A DNA stretch of 64,000 nucleotides from Cereibacter_A azotoformans (lineage in GTDB: Bacteria; Pseudomonadota; Alphaproteobacteria; Rhodobacterales; Rhodobacteraceae). Positions 28,211-36,669 of this stretch are shown piece by piece (positions within the stretch are counted from its first letter, which is position 1; each line of letters starts with the position of its first letter). The notes below the pieces were generated by a model. That model was not told the origin of the DNA and searched no databases. It saw nothing but the letters and a program-made list of their open reading frames with translations. A program made the translations under genes and the position numbers. The stretch lies in assembly GCF_003050905.1 (NCBI RefSeq), contig NZ_QAOT01000001.1; one strand, written 5' to 3'.

Positions 28211-28320
28211 TGGTCTTGCCCCTGTTTCACCGGACACTCAGGCGGTTGCGGTTTGGGCTGCGATGAACTCGCGGGGCGAGCGCATTTTCAGCGTAAGCTG
28301 ACGCCGAGGGCCGTCTGGAC
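28211..28320 (-). mobile_element. IS3-family remnant: OrfB C-terminus and terminal repeat
   Basis: On the minus strand the bases 28238-28320 read 'LTLKMRSPREFIAAQTATA' and stop, the usual C-terminal end of IS3-family (IS2/IS51-like) OrfB transposases. The end TGGTCTTGCCCCTGTTTCAC at 28211 looks like the element's terminal inverted repeat, beginning with TGG. The rest of the element is gone. Confidence 0.65.
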
Positions 28321-28416
28321 TTACCGGCTTTTCTCATCTGCCATGATGCGCTAGACTCCAGACCCATTGATTTCGTCGGGATCGCGTGATTCAGGCCTCG
28401 CAAGGAGACCTGACCG

Positions 28417-28910
28417 ATGAGCAACCTCTACTGGCTGTCCGAGGCGCAAATGGAGCGCCTGAAGCCGTTCCTTCCCAAGAGCCATTGGCAAGCCCCGTGT
28501 CGACGACCGGCGCGTCCTGAGCGGCATAATCTTCGTCAATCGCAATGGTTTGCGGTGGTGCGACGCACCCAGGGAGTACGGGCCGGCGAAGACCCTCTAC
28601 AATCGCTGGAAGCGTTGGAGCGAGAACGGAGTCTTCGCCCGGATCATGATGGGCCTGGCGGCCGAGAGGGCCGAGCACAAGACGATCATGATCGACGCGA
28701 CCTAGCTGAAGGCGCATCGCACGGCTTCCAGCCTGTGCGTGAAAAAGGGGGGCGCGCGCGTCAGATAGGTCGCAGTTCGAAGATCAGGAAACAGTCCGGG
28801 GGACTGTTTCCCTGAGAACGGGGGGCATGAACACCAAGTTGCATGCCGTCGCCGATGCGCAGGGCCGGCCGATCGGGTTCTTCATGTCCGCTGGACAGGT
28901 CAGCGACTAC
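28417..28910 (+). pseudogene. IS427-type transposase, 5' part (broken)
   Basis: Begins 'MSNLYWLSEAQMERLKPFLP'. The frame then shifts into 'LSGIIFVNRNGLRWCDAP' and 'EYGPAKTLYNRWKRWSENG'. A stop codon (TAG, where relatives have a Tyr codon) falls in 'MIDAT*LKAHRTA'. A palindromic insert interrupts the join to the second frame, which restarts 'MNTKLHAVADAQGRPIGFF' and is cut at 28910 by the nested IS. IS427 elements often use two frames, but the stop and insert mean this copy is dead. Confidence 0.8.
28775..28819 (+). repeat. 45-nt two-stem palindromic insert, copy 2
   Basis: Outer arms GTTC/GAAC, a 5-nt bulge GAAGA on the 5' side, then an inner stem TCA+GGAAACAGTCC / GGACTGTTTCC+TGA with a 3-nt GGG loop and a single bulged C. 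It lies within the IS427-type transposase just before 'MNTKLHAV', where relatives have only a few codons. Its layout repeats that of 28019-28064. Confidence 0.6.
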
Positions 28911-30397
28911 TCAGTCCGGCCGGAACAACGCCGAAGTGTTTGATCTTCCGTCTGAAACCCGAGGTTTCTGTCGCCATGGCCTGCAGGATTTCATAGGATT
29001 CGGCCCAGAACCCTGCAATTTTGGCCCGTCGCATGAAGCATCGTCCCCGTCCTCCCGAGCAGAACGACCTCTTCCGGCCGCGCCTCGTCGACATGATCGA
29101 CATGCGTCATGAGTTGGTCACGCTGGCGGGGCTGATCGACTGGGAGTTCTTCGAGCGCGAATGGGCGGGGTTCTTCCCATTCACCACGGGTCGTCCAGCG
29201 ACGTCGCCGCGGCTCGTGGCGGGGCTGCTCTATCTGCAGCACGCGTTCCGGCTGTCGGATGAGGCCGTGGTCGCGCGGTGGGTCGAGAACCCCTACTTTC
29301 AGCATTTCACCGGCGAGACGTTCTTTCAGCATCGCCCGCCGATCGACCCGACCTCGCTCATCCGGTGGCGGAAGCGGATCGGGGAAGAGGGCGTCGAATG
29401 GCTGCTGACGAAGACCATCGAGGCAGGTCGCAAGTCCGGTGCCGTCGAGGGTGCGAACCTGGACGAGGTGGCGGTGGATACGACCGTCATGGAGAAGAAC
29501 ATCGCGCACCCGACGGACTCCCGGCTCTACGAACGCGCACGGGCGCAGCTGGTGGATCTGGCCCGGGACGCCGGGATCGAGCTGCGCCAGACCTACGCGC
29601 GTCTCGGGCCGCGGCTTGCGGCGCAGGTCGGCCGTTATGCGCATGCGAAGCAGTTCCGGCGCATGCGCAAGGCGTTGAGGACGCTCAAGGGTTACACCGG
29701 CCGCGTGATGCGGGACATCCGTCGGCAGCTTGACGAGATCCCCGCGGGGCCGCTGCGCGAGCGGGTGCTCGACAAGCTCGTGCTGGTCTCGCGGCTGCTC
29801 CACCAGGCGCCGAAGGACCCGGGCAAGATCTACTCGCTCCATGAGCCTGAGGTCGACTGCATCTCGAAGGGAAAGGCTCGGGTGCGCTACGAGTTCGGCA
29901 CCAAGGTTAGCATCGCCACCACGCTGAAGGGCGGCTTCGTGGTGGGCACGCGCTCGCTGCCGGGGAACCCTTACGACGGCCACACCCTCGGCGAGGCGCT
30001 GGAGCAGGTTGCCATTCTCACCGGCCACCCGCCGAAGCGGGCTGTCGTCGATCGCGGCTACAAGGGTCACGGCGTCGAGCACACCCAGGTCCTGATCAGC
30101 GGCACCCGCCGCGGCCTGACCCCGGCGCTGGCAAGAGCCCTCCGACGGCGCAGCAGCATCGAGCCCGAGATCGGTCACATGAAGGCCGACGGTCGCCTTG
30201 CCCGCTGCTTTCTGAAGGGCACACTTGGTGACGCGCTCTTCGCCGTCCTCTGCGGCTGCGGCAACAACATCCGCAAGATCCTCGCCCGTCTGAGGGCTCT
30301 TCTTGCCGCCGTCATCGCCCTCGTCCTGGCCATGATCCGGCAGGAGCGAACCGACAGCTACCGTCCTGCCGCGGCCTGATCGCGTTGTTCAGGCTGA
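28911..30397 (+). mobile_element. Intact IS5-family insertion sequence nested in the IS427-type element
   Basis: About 1.49 kb, bounded by TCAGTCCGGCCGGAACAACGC at the left and a right end whose inverse begins TCAGCCTGAACAACGC. The 5-bp sequence ACTAC is repeated directly outside both ends (28906-28910 and 30398-30402), a target-site duplication. It encodes one undamaged transposase, so this was the last insertion in the cluster. Confidence 0.85.
29033..30379 (+). CDS. IS5-family transposase
   Basis: A 448-residue DDE transposase. N-terminal DUF772-like region ('RPATSPRLVAGLLYLQHAFR', 'YFQHFTGETFFQH'), then the catalytic core: first Asp in 'LDEVAVDTTVMEKN', second Asp in 'KRAVVDRGYKGHG', and Glu in 'RRSSIEPEIGHMKADGR', the Y-x2-R-x3-E-like signature region. 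The frame is open and undamaged. ATG at 29033 is used; a TTG at 29021 would add four residues. Confidence 0.9.
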   Translation: MKHRPRPPEQNDLFRPRLVDMIDMRHELVTLAGLIDWEFFEREWAGFFPFTTGRPATSPRLVAGLLYLQHAFRLSDEAVVARWVENPYFQHFTGETFFQHRPPIDPTSLIRWRKRIGEEGVEWLLTKTIEAGRKSGAVEGANLDEVAVDTTVMEKNIAHPTDSRLYERARAQLVDLARDAGIELRQTYARLGPRLAAQVGRYAHAKQFRRMRKALRTLKGYTGRVMRDIRRQLDEIPAGPLRERVLDKLVLVSRLLHQAPKDPGKIYSLHEPEVDCISKGKARVRYEFGTKVSIATTLKGGFVVGTRSLPGNPYDGHTLGEALEQVAILTGHPPKRAVVDRGYKGHGVEHTQVLISGTRRGLTPALARALRRRSSIEPEIGHMKADGRLARCFLKGTLGDALFAVLCGCGNNIRKILARLRALLAAVIALVLAMIRQERTDSYRPAAA

Positions 30398-30708
30398 ACT
30401 ACGCAGGCGCGGCGGCGCTGCTGGGCAGCCTGCCGAAGGCGGACTGGTTGCTGGCCGACCGGGGCTACGACGCGGCCTGGCTGAGAGAAGCGTTGAAAGA
30501 CAAGGGGATGAAGGTCTGCATCCCCGGCCGGAAATCTCGCAAGAAAGCCGTCAGATACGACAAGCGGAGGTACAAGCGCCGCACTCGCATCGAGATCATG
30601 TTCGGTCGGCTGAAGGACTGGAGGCGCGTTGCCACCCGATACGACCGCAGCCCGGAGACGTTCTTCTCTGCTATCGCACTCGCAGCCATCGTCCTGTTCG
30701 GGCTCTGA
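30398..30708 (+). pseudogene. IS427-type transposase, 3' part
   Basis: Continues the frame interrupted at 28910: 'AGAAALLGSLPKADWLLADRGYDAAW' with the second catalytic Asp in 'ADRGYD', and the final Glu in 'RTRIEIMFGRLKDWRRVATRYDR'. It ends about 15 bases before the element's right terminal repeat. An apparent start codon in the IS end is accidental. Confidence 0.85.
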
Positions 30709-30851
30709 AACGCAGAAGTCTGGAGCCTAGCCTCCGCTACACCGAAATTCTACATCTCATTGACGGACGCGACCTACACCCTGACCTATTGAAAAAACTT
30801 CGCCGATGCTCTTGCGTTGTCCCGCACTCCCGGCTAAATGGCGGTCATACC

Positions 30852-30928
30852 GCACCCGTAGCTCAGCTGGATAGAGCATCAGACTACGAATCTGAGGGTC
30901 GGGCGTTCGAATCGCTCCGGGTGCGCCA
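30852..30928 (+). tRNA. tRNA-Arg (anticodon ACG), CCA encoded
   Basis: Acceptor GCACCCG pairs with CGGGTGC; D-arm GCTC..GAGC; anticodon stem TCAGA/TCTGA with loop CTACGAA, giving anticodon ACG; T-loop GTTCGAATC. Discriminator G and genomic CCA follow at 30925-30928. The integrase pseudogene begins 14 bp downstream and points toward it, the classic layout for integration into a tRNA gene. Confidence 0.95.
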
Positions 30929-30941
30929 ATTCCTGTTTTCG

Positions 30942-31961
30942 TTACGCATTCTTCTTCCCCTCTCCTAAGGGGTTCGAGCCGGTTTGCAGGCGGTTTGCAA
31001 AAGCCGTTGCCGGGCTGTTCTCGAAGGCGAGAATCGCGGCCTTCGACATGGCCGATGTGCGGGCGAGATACTTCTCCAGAATTCGGGTTGCCGACTGGAG
31101 GGTGTGCCCGGTGATTGAACAGATCAGCGGAATGGCGTTGCCGGCTTCTGCCAGCATCGTCACTGCGGTTCCGCGCAGGTCGTTGAAGTGCAGATGCTCT
31201 GCCTTCTCGGCCTTGGTCATTTCATCGAAGGGACGAGGGTAGAAGCCGGCCGCCTGCATGCGCGCCCGCCATTGCTTCGACAGCTCCTTGTCGCTGCCAT
31301 CGGTAAACCACGGGCGTCCATCGGCCCGGGTGAGGATGCAGGGTCCCTGCCGTGGCGCACTGTCCAGCATGAGGCGAAGGGCCTCGGAACGGTGGATGGT
31401 CACGCGCGCGGTCGTCTTGCGCTGCTTGAGGCTGATGTTCTCGCCGTCATAGTCGGCTCAGCGCAGCCGGATCAGGTCGCCGTATCGCTGGCCGGTGTGG
31501 ATCGCCAGGATCAGGGCGCGTTGCAGCTCGACAGGTGCGCCGGCCATGAACTTGAGAATGTCGGCCTCGGTCCAGATGATCTCCGATCGGTCGGCGGAGT
31601 AGAGGCGCTCCAAGCCCTCCAGGGGGTTCATCTTGATCGTGCCTCGGGAGGCGGCATAGCTGAACACCAGCGACAGCACGGTCATCCGGTTGTCTGCCTC
31701 GCGTGGGCGGTCCTGGCCGATCTTCTCGTGATAGTCGGCGAAGACGGCGCGCACCTTCGGCGAGGCGAGGGCGGCAAGACGACCTTGACCAAGGTGTTCA
31801 GCCGCAGGCTGCCTTCTGCGGTGTTCTGTATTCCGATCTTCAGTTCCAGTCCACCGTCTCCAGTCCACCGTCGACGAACTCAGCCATCTCCCGCATGGCA
31901 GTGGCGAATTCAATCGACGCTCTAGAAACCACTTCCAGGTCGGCGATCTGACCATCGGCAA
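30942..31961 (-). pseudogene. Tyrosine site-specific recombinase, interrupted by a stop codon
   Basis: The body of a phage/island integrase. The core-binding domain remnant reads 'KVRAVFADYHEKIGQDRPREADNR'. Catalytic residues are present: Arg in 'LAIHTGQRYGDLIRLR', His-x2-Arg in 'LHFNDLRGTAV', His in 'SITGHTLQSATRI' and the Tyr in 'LEKYLARTS'. The frame has an in-frame TGA at 31458-31460 where a Trp ('LRWADYDG') is expected. The N-terminal SAM-like arm domain is displaced to 32624-32710. Inactive. Confidence 0.85.
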
Positions 31962-31994
31962 GTTGCAGGTAGAGGCTTAGCGGAACACCAGTTT

Positions 31995-32465
31995 TCCACA
32001 AGACATGCGCGGAGCCTCATCAAGGGCAACAGCGCCATCGTGGACGGTTCCCGCGTGGCTTGCGCTCTCTGGGCTACCCCCGAGAATGAGGCCGAGAAGG
32101 CCTGCAAGAAACTCGGCCTGACCTACAAGCGCGGCATGCTGGTCAGCGGGGCTGTCGTCAAGGCGAACTACAAACACGACAGCTCCATCCACCTTTACCT
32201 TCGGGATGAGGAATCACCGGTTCTGGTGGAGGTCACTGATGACGGCCGGGCCGCCGGTGTGCAGGTTGATGGGGAGCACTTCCTCTTGCTGGAGGCGCTG
32301 GTTGAGGCCGCTGACATGGGCGCGCCGTTCTCCCGAACCGGCAAGGCCGGCGTCCATGAGAACCGTGGGTCGCTGCCGGATCCGTGGAACAAGGCAAGCC
32401 GCGATATGCTGCTGAAAGCGGTGCAGGTCCTCCTGGACGCGGGTGCGCTTGTCATAGCGCCGGAC
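31995..32465 (+). pseudogene. Fragment of a phage/plasmid RepA-like AAA ATPase
   Basis: An uninterrupted frame reads 'ARSLIKGNSAIVDGSRVACAL', then 'YKRGMLVSGAVVKANYKHDS' and 'LRDEESPVLVEVTDDG'. This resembles the C-terminal part of RepA/RegA-like helicase-type ATPases encoded by integrated elements ('RGSSAIVDGAR...KANY'). The N-terminal ATPase half is missing, and at the 3' side it runs into antisense integrase sequence. Family assignment is by eye and tentative; that it is a fusion remnant is clearer. Confidence 0.4.
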
Positions 32466-32623
32466 GTCGATCGCTCTGGCCATCCGCAGGTCCTCGACGC
32501 TCCGCAGGGCGCTATGTCCTTAGGGCTGCCGAGCACCTTGCCGGCGAGGGCGAGCCTGCCGCGGCGCAACAAAACCCGGTACCTGCTCCTCCGCCTGGCA
32601 TCGAACCACTTGACGTGCCGCTC

Positions 32624-32710
32624 GACGCAGGAGGCCTTTCCGCCTCGCTTGATCCTGACTTGAGCGGTATAGGAAGCGGAACCGTCCTTCTTCACATGCT
32701 TGCGGATCAC
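32624..32710 (-). pseudogene. Displaced N-terminus of the integrase
   Basis: From a GTG at 32710 the minus strand reads 'MIRKHVKKDGSASYTAQVRI' and 'KRGGK', a typical N-terminal DNA-binding start of alphaproteobacterial site-specific integrases. Similarity ends soon after; the matching central part begins some 700 bases away at about 31800. The intervening DNA includes the ATPase fragment, so the integrase was split by a deletion or rearrangement. Confidence 0.6.
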
Positions 32711-32821
32711 GGAACTACAATACCTTCGTCGGGACTACATTGTAGGCCGACCCTGGCAAAAACGGGCGGAAATGCGCAGTTACGGACTGCAAACGGGGCG
32801 AGATGAGCTGTGGAGAAGTCG

Positions 32822-33829
32822 TTGAATCAGAACGAGATAGACGAGAAATCAACGGTTTACGGCAGCCACCGTCTTTCCATTGCCCCGATGCTGGACTGGA
32901 CGGACCGGCACTGCCGGTTCTTCCACAGACTCATGACCCGGCGCGCGATGCTCTACACCGAGATGGTGACGGCTCCGGCCGTCATCCATGGCCCGCGTGA
33001 GCGCCTGCTCGGCTTCTCGCCCGCCGAGCATCCGGTGGCCCTGCAACTCGGCGGCTCCGACCCGGCCGAGCTTGCGCAGGCGGTGCGGGTGGCAGCGCCC
33101 CATGGTCACGACGAGATCAATCTCAACGTCGGCTGCCCGTCCGACCGGGTCCAGTCCGGCTGCTTCGGCGCCGTGCTGATGGAGCGCCCGGCCCTGGTGG
33201 CCGACTGCGTGGCCGCCATGATTGCGGAAAGCCCGGTGCCCGTCACGGTCAAGTGCCGGATCGGCGTGGACGAGCAGGAGCCGTCCGAGATCCTGCCCGC
33301 CTTCCTCGAAACCGTGGCCGCCGCCGGCGTCCGCCACTTCGTGATCCATGCCCGCAAGGCCTGGCTCCAGGGCCTCAGCCCGCGCGAGAACCGCGAGATC
33401 CCGCCGCTCGACTATCCGCTGGTGATCGCCATGAAGCGGCGCTTCCCCGAACTGACCATCTGCCTCAACGGGGGCGTGGCGACCCTCTCGCAGGCCGAGG
33501 AGTTGCTTGCGCAGGGGCTGGACGGGGTGATGATCGGGCGCGCCGCCTACAACGAGCCCGAACTGCTGATCGGGGCCGACAGGCTCTGGGGCTGCGAGCC
33601 GCCGCGGGATCTCGACCGGGTGCTGGCCGACATGCGGCCCTACATCGCCGAACATCTGGCGGCGGGCGGACGTCTTCACCAGATCACGCGGCACATGCTG
33701 GGTCTGTTCTCCGGCCGCCCCGGAGCGCGCCACTGGCGCCGCATCCTGTCCGAGGGCGCCTCGCGGCCCGGGGCGGGACTGGATCTCTTCGACGAGGCGC
33801 TCGAGGCGGTGCGGCCGCGGGCGGCCTGA
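32822..33829 (+). CDS. dusA: tRNA-dihydrouridine synthase A
   Basis: About 335 residues, a TIM-barrel flavoenzyme that reduces uridines in the tRNA D-loop. Key motifs: 'SIAPMLDWTDRHCRFF', 'EINLNVGCPSDRVQSG' (catalytic Cys), 'VTVKCRIGVDEQE', 'FVIHARKAWLQGL' and 'LDGVMIGRAAYN'. The length fits DusA. The TTG at 32822 is preferred because GGAG sits six bases upstream; a GTG at 32810 is also possible. It is the first core gene after the mobile region. Confidence 0.93.
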   Translation: MNQNEIDEKSTVYGSHRLSIAPMLDWTDRHCRFFHRLMTRRAMLYTEMVTAPAVIHGPRERLLGFSPAEHPVALQLGGSDPAELAQAVRVAAPHGHDEINLNVGCPSDRVQSGCFGAVLMERPALVADCVAAMIAESPVPVTVKCRIGVDEQEPSEILPAFLETVAAAGVRHFVIHARKAWLQGLSPRENREIPPLDYPLVIAMKRRFPELTICLNGGVATLSQAEELLAQGLDGVMIGRAAYNEPELLIGADRLWGCEPPRDLDRVLADMRPYIAEHLAAGGRLHQITRHMLGLFSGRPGARHWRRILSEGASRPGAGLDLFDEALEAVRPRAA

Positions 33830-33914
33830 CCCTCCGCGCCTCTGACCCTCCGCGCCTCTGGCCATCGGGGGGTTCTGGCGCTATGGCGGGGGCCTTCCTT
33901 GCGAAAGGGCTGAC

Positions 33915-34733
33915 ATGCCGGATCCCTCGCTCCTGCTGCCGATGCTGGCGCTCCTCCTCGCCATCGGCGCCTTCGCCGGCATCATCGCCGGGCTGCTTGG
34001 CGTGGGCGGCGGCCTGATCCTCGTGCCGGCCTATCTCTATGCCTTCGAGACGCTGGGCCATGGCGGCCCGGCCTTGATGCGCGTCTGCCTCGCCACGTCG
34101 CTCGCCACGATCATCGTGACCTCCTTGCGGTCGGTTCATGCCCATCACGGCAAGGGCGCCGTCGATCTCGGCATCCTGCGCCAGTGGGGGCCCTGGATCG
34201 CGCTGGGCGCGGTCGCGGGCACGCTCGCCGCCTCCGGCCTTCGCTCCGGCGTGCTTCAGGCGATCTTCGGCACCGTCGGCGTGGCGGTCGGCCTCTACAT
34301 GGCCTTTGGAAAGGCCAGCTGGCGCCTTGGCGAGCGCATGCCGCGCGGTGCGGCGCGCGGCGCCACCGGCATCGGAATGGGCTTTCTCTCGGTGCTCATG
34401 GGGATCGGCGGAGGCACCTTCGGCGTCCCGCTCATGAGCCTCTTCAACGTGCCCATCCACCGGGCGGTCGCCACGGCCGCAGGCTTCGGCGTGATCATCG
34501 CCCTGCCGTCCGCCCTGCTTTTCCTGCTCACGCCCACCGATGCCGCCCCGCCCTGGACGGTGGGATCCGTGAACCTGCCGGCCTTCGGCATCACCATCGC
34601 CATGACGCTCCTGACGGCGCCGCTCGGCGTGCGGCTCGCGCATGCGATGGACCCCAAGCCCCTCAAGCGGGTCTTCGCCGTCTTCATCATGATCGTGGCG
34701 CTGAACATGCTGCGCAAGGCGGCGGGCTACTGA
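33915..34733 (+). CDS. TauE/SafE family sulfite/anion exporter
   Basis: A 272-residue membrane protein with seven or eight hydrophobic helices and the family repeats 'GIIAGLLGVGGGLILVPAYLY' and 'LMGIGGGTFGVPLMSLFNV'. TauE/SafE (DUF81) proteins export sulfite or organosulfur anions; the substrate here is unknown. It lies 85 bp after dusA, with a start behind GAAAGGG, and is followed by an intergenic repeat. Confidence 0.88.
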   Translation: MPDPSLLLPMLALLLAIGAFAGIIAGLLGVGGGLILVPAYLYAFETLGHGGPALMRVCLATSLATIIVTSLRSVHAHHGKGAVDLGILRQWGPWIALGAVAGTLAASGLRSGVLQAIFGTVGVAVGLYMAFGKASWRLGERMPRGAARGATGIGMGFLSVLMGIGGGTFGVPLMSLFNVPIHRAVATAAGFGVIIALPSALLFLLTPTDAAPPWTVGSVNLPAFGITIAMTLLTAPLGVRLAHAMDPKPLKRVFAVFIMIVALNMLRKAAGY

Positions 34734-34754
34734 CGGGCCCGCACCACCCGGCCA

Positions 34755-34795
34755 CTTCATTCTGGCGCAAATATCCCCGCCGGAGGCCCACGGCC
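34755..34795 (+). repeat. Rhodobacterales-type intergenic repeat, copy 1
   Basis: Core CTTCATTCTGGCGCAAATAT followed by CCCCGCCGGAGG. The same TTC-TTCTGGC-AAATATCC core occurs at 40141, 53455 and (inverted) 54870. It lies between the convergent TauE-type exporter and dnaB genes. Confidence 0.7.
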
Positions 34796-34890
34796 CCGGC
34801 GCAGCGTTCGCAGGCCGCCCGTGGCCGTCCTCCGCGGCAGCACCGGCGAGCGGGGGCTCGATGCCCCCCGAGCCGGCACCTCCCGGAGCG

Positions 34891-36381
34891 TCAGTAAGCG
34901 TCGATCCCCTGCTGCCAGGGCCGGACCAGATTTCCGAACCGGGTAAAGCGGCCCTCGAAGCTCAGTTCCACCGAGCCGATCGGCCCGTGACGCTGCTTGC
35001 CGATGATGACCTCGGCCTTGCCGTGCACCTGCTCCATGATGGCCTGCCACTGGGCCATCTTCTCCATCTCGTGGTCGCCCGGCTTCTCGCGCTCGCGGTA
35101 ATATTCCTCGCGAAAGACGAACATGACCACGTCGGCGTCCTGCTCGATCGAGCCCGACTCGCGCAGGTCCGACAGCTGCGGCCGCTTGTCGTCGCGGCTT
35201 TCCACGCTCCGCGACAGCTGCGACAGCGCCACGACCGGGATGTTCAGCTCCTTGGCGATCGCCTTCAGACCTTGCGTGATCTCGGACACTTCCTGCACCC
35301 GGTTGTCGCGCGACCCGCCCGAGCCCTTCAGCAGTTGCAGATAGTCCACCATCAGCACGTCAAGCCCATGGGTCCGCTTCAGCCGGCGCGCCCGCGCCGC
35401 GACCTGGCTGATTGGCAAGGCCGGCGTGTCGTCGATGTAAAGCGGGCAGGCCTCCAGCGCCTTCGCGGCCTCGACGAAGCGGCGGAACTCGGCCTCGGTC
35501 ATGTCGCCGCGGCGGATCTGTTCCGAAGGCACCTCGGCCGCCTCCGACAGGATCCGCGCCGCCAGTTGCTCGGCGCTCATCTCGAGGCTGAAGAAGCCCA
35601 CCACGCCGCCCTCGACCGCCCCTTCGGTCCCGTCCGGCAGCCGGCCGCGCCGGAAGGCCTTGGCGATGTTGAAGGCGATGTTCGTGGCCAGCGAGGTCTT
35701 GCCCATCGAGGGCCGGCCCGCGAGGATCAGAAGGTCCGACGGATGCAGCCCGCCCAGCTTCTTGTCGAGATCGGCGAGGCCCGTCGAGATGCCCGCGAGA
35801 CCCCCGTCGCGCTGGTAGGCGGCGTTGGCCACGTTCACCGCATCGGTCACCGCCTTGAGGAAGCTCTGGAAGCCACGCTCGGCATGGCCCTGCTCGCCCA
35901 GCCGGTAGAGCTTCTGCTCGGCCTCGACGATCTGCTCCTTCGGCTCCGAGGCCACATCGACCCGCGCGGCCTTGGCGGCGATGTCGCGCCCCAGCCCGAT
36001 CAGCTCGCGCCGCACCGCGAGGTCATAGATCATCTGTGCATAATCGCGCGCGGCAAAGGCCGAGATCGCCGCACCGGCCAGCCGCACCAGATAGGCCGGC
36101 CCGCCCAATTCCTTGAGCCCCGCATCCTCTTCCAGAAACGCCTTGAGCGTGACGGGCGAGGCGAGCGCGTTCTTCTGGATCCGCGCCGCCGCGATTTCGA
36201 AGATCCGCTGGTGGACGGGATCGAAGAAATGCTCGGCCCGTATCACCGAGGCAATGCGGTCGAAGATGTCGTTGTTGGTCAGGATCGCGCCAAGCAACTG
36301 CTGCTCGGCCTCGATGTTGTGGGGAAGAACTTCCGGAGTCTTCTCCGGCTGCGACTCGCGTAGCGCCCTGACCTCGTTCAC
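34891..36381 (-). CDS. dnaB: Replicative DNA helicase DnaB
   Basis: A 496-residue hexameric helicase. N-terminal DnaB domain begins 'LPHNIEAEQQLLGAILTNND', linker, then RecA-type domain with Walker A 'ILAGRPSMGKTSLATNIA', Walker B 'LDVLMVDYLQLLKG' and motif H4 'VVALSQLSRSVESRDDKRP'. It unwinds DNA at the replication fork with DnaC/loader and primase. Starts with GTG at 36381. No intein seen. Confidence 0.95.
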   Translation of the reverse strand: MNEVRALRESQPEKTPEVLPHNIEAEQQLLGAILTNNDIFDRIASVIRAEHFFDPVHQRIFEIAAARIQKNALASPVTLKAFLEEDAGLKELGGPAYLVRLAGAAISAFAARDYAQMIYDLAVRRELIGLGRDIAAKAARVDVASEPKEQIVEAEQKLYRLGEQGHAERGFQSFLKAVTDAVNVANAAYQRDGGLAGISTGLADLDKKLGGLHPSDLLILAGRPSMGKTSLATNIAFNIAKAFRRGRLPDGTEGAVEGGVVGFFSLEMSAEQLAARILSEAAEVPSEQIRRGDMTEAEFRRFVEAAKALEACPLYIDDTPALPISQVAARARRLKRTHGLDVLMVDYLQLLKGSGGSRDNRVQEVSEITQGLKAIAKELNIPVVALSQLSRSVESRDDKRPQLSDLRESGSIEQDADVVMFVFREEYYREREKPGDHEMEKMAQWQAIMEQVHGKAEVIIGKQRHGPIGSVELSFEGRFTRFGNLVRPWQQGIDAY

Positions 36382-36640
36382 GGATCTGCCCTCTGCTCTC
36401 GTTTGCGGGCGCCACCTTCAGCGGGCGCCCTTGGATGCGCGGTGCCACCTGATACCCCCGAACGGCGGCGCCGGGCAGAGGGTATAGTCCTGGGGGCGAA
36501 CCGGCCCGGACCCTGTGGAAAGGTTGTGGATCGTTTCCGCGCCCCCGAAGCCTACCATATCTCGCGGAAGGTGCAGCCGGAAAACGCAGCCGGTGGCTTG
36601 CCCCCGGCGCGCGGGGCGGATTCGTCCCCAGACGGGTTCC

Positions 36641-36669
36641 GGCGGCCGGTCAGAGACCGGCGGCCGGAT
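36641..36669 (-). terminator. Hairpin at the end of pyrE
   Basis: The inverted repeat GCCGGTC / GACCGGC around the pyrE stop codon (extended by CCGGCG/CGGCCGG) would form a stem that includes the final codons. It is a plausible transcript end, without a T-run. Confidence 0.35.

Larger units (their letters stand above)
28355..30726 (+). mobile_element. IS427-group IS5-family element, interrupted by another IS
   Basis: Ends ACTCCAGAC at 28355 and GTCTGGAGC finishing at 30726 are imperfect inverted repeats, flanked on both sides by CTAG (28351-28354 and 30727-30730), the expected short target duplication. The element is split at 28910/30398 by the intact IS below. Removing that IS and one copy of ACTAC restores a continuous IS427-type reading frame ('GQVSDY' joined to 'AGAAALLGSLPKADW'). 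Confidence 0.8.

Noticed and set aside
31188..31925. 245-residue plus-strand frame over the integrase
   Set aside because: The minus strand carries a clear tyrosine recombinase with all catalytic residues. The plus frame has no family resemblance.
32700..32810. Possible attR copy of the tRNA-Arg 3' end
   Set aside because: I looked for a repeat of the T-arm and acceptor bases beyond the integrase N-terminus and found none within the window.
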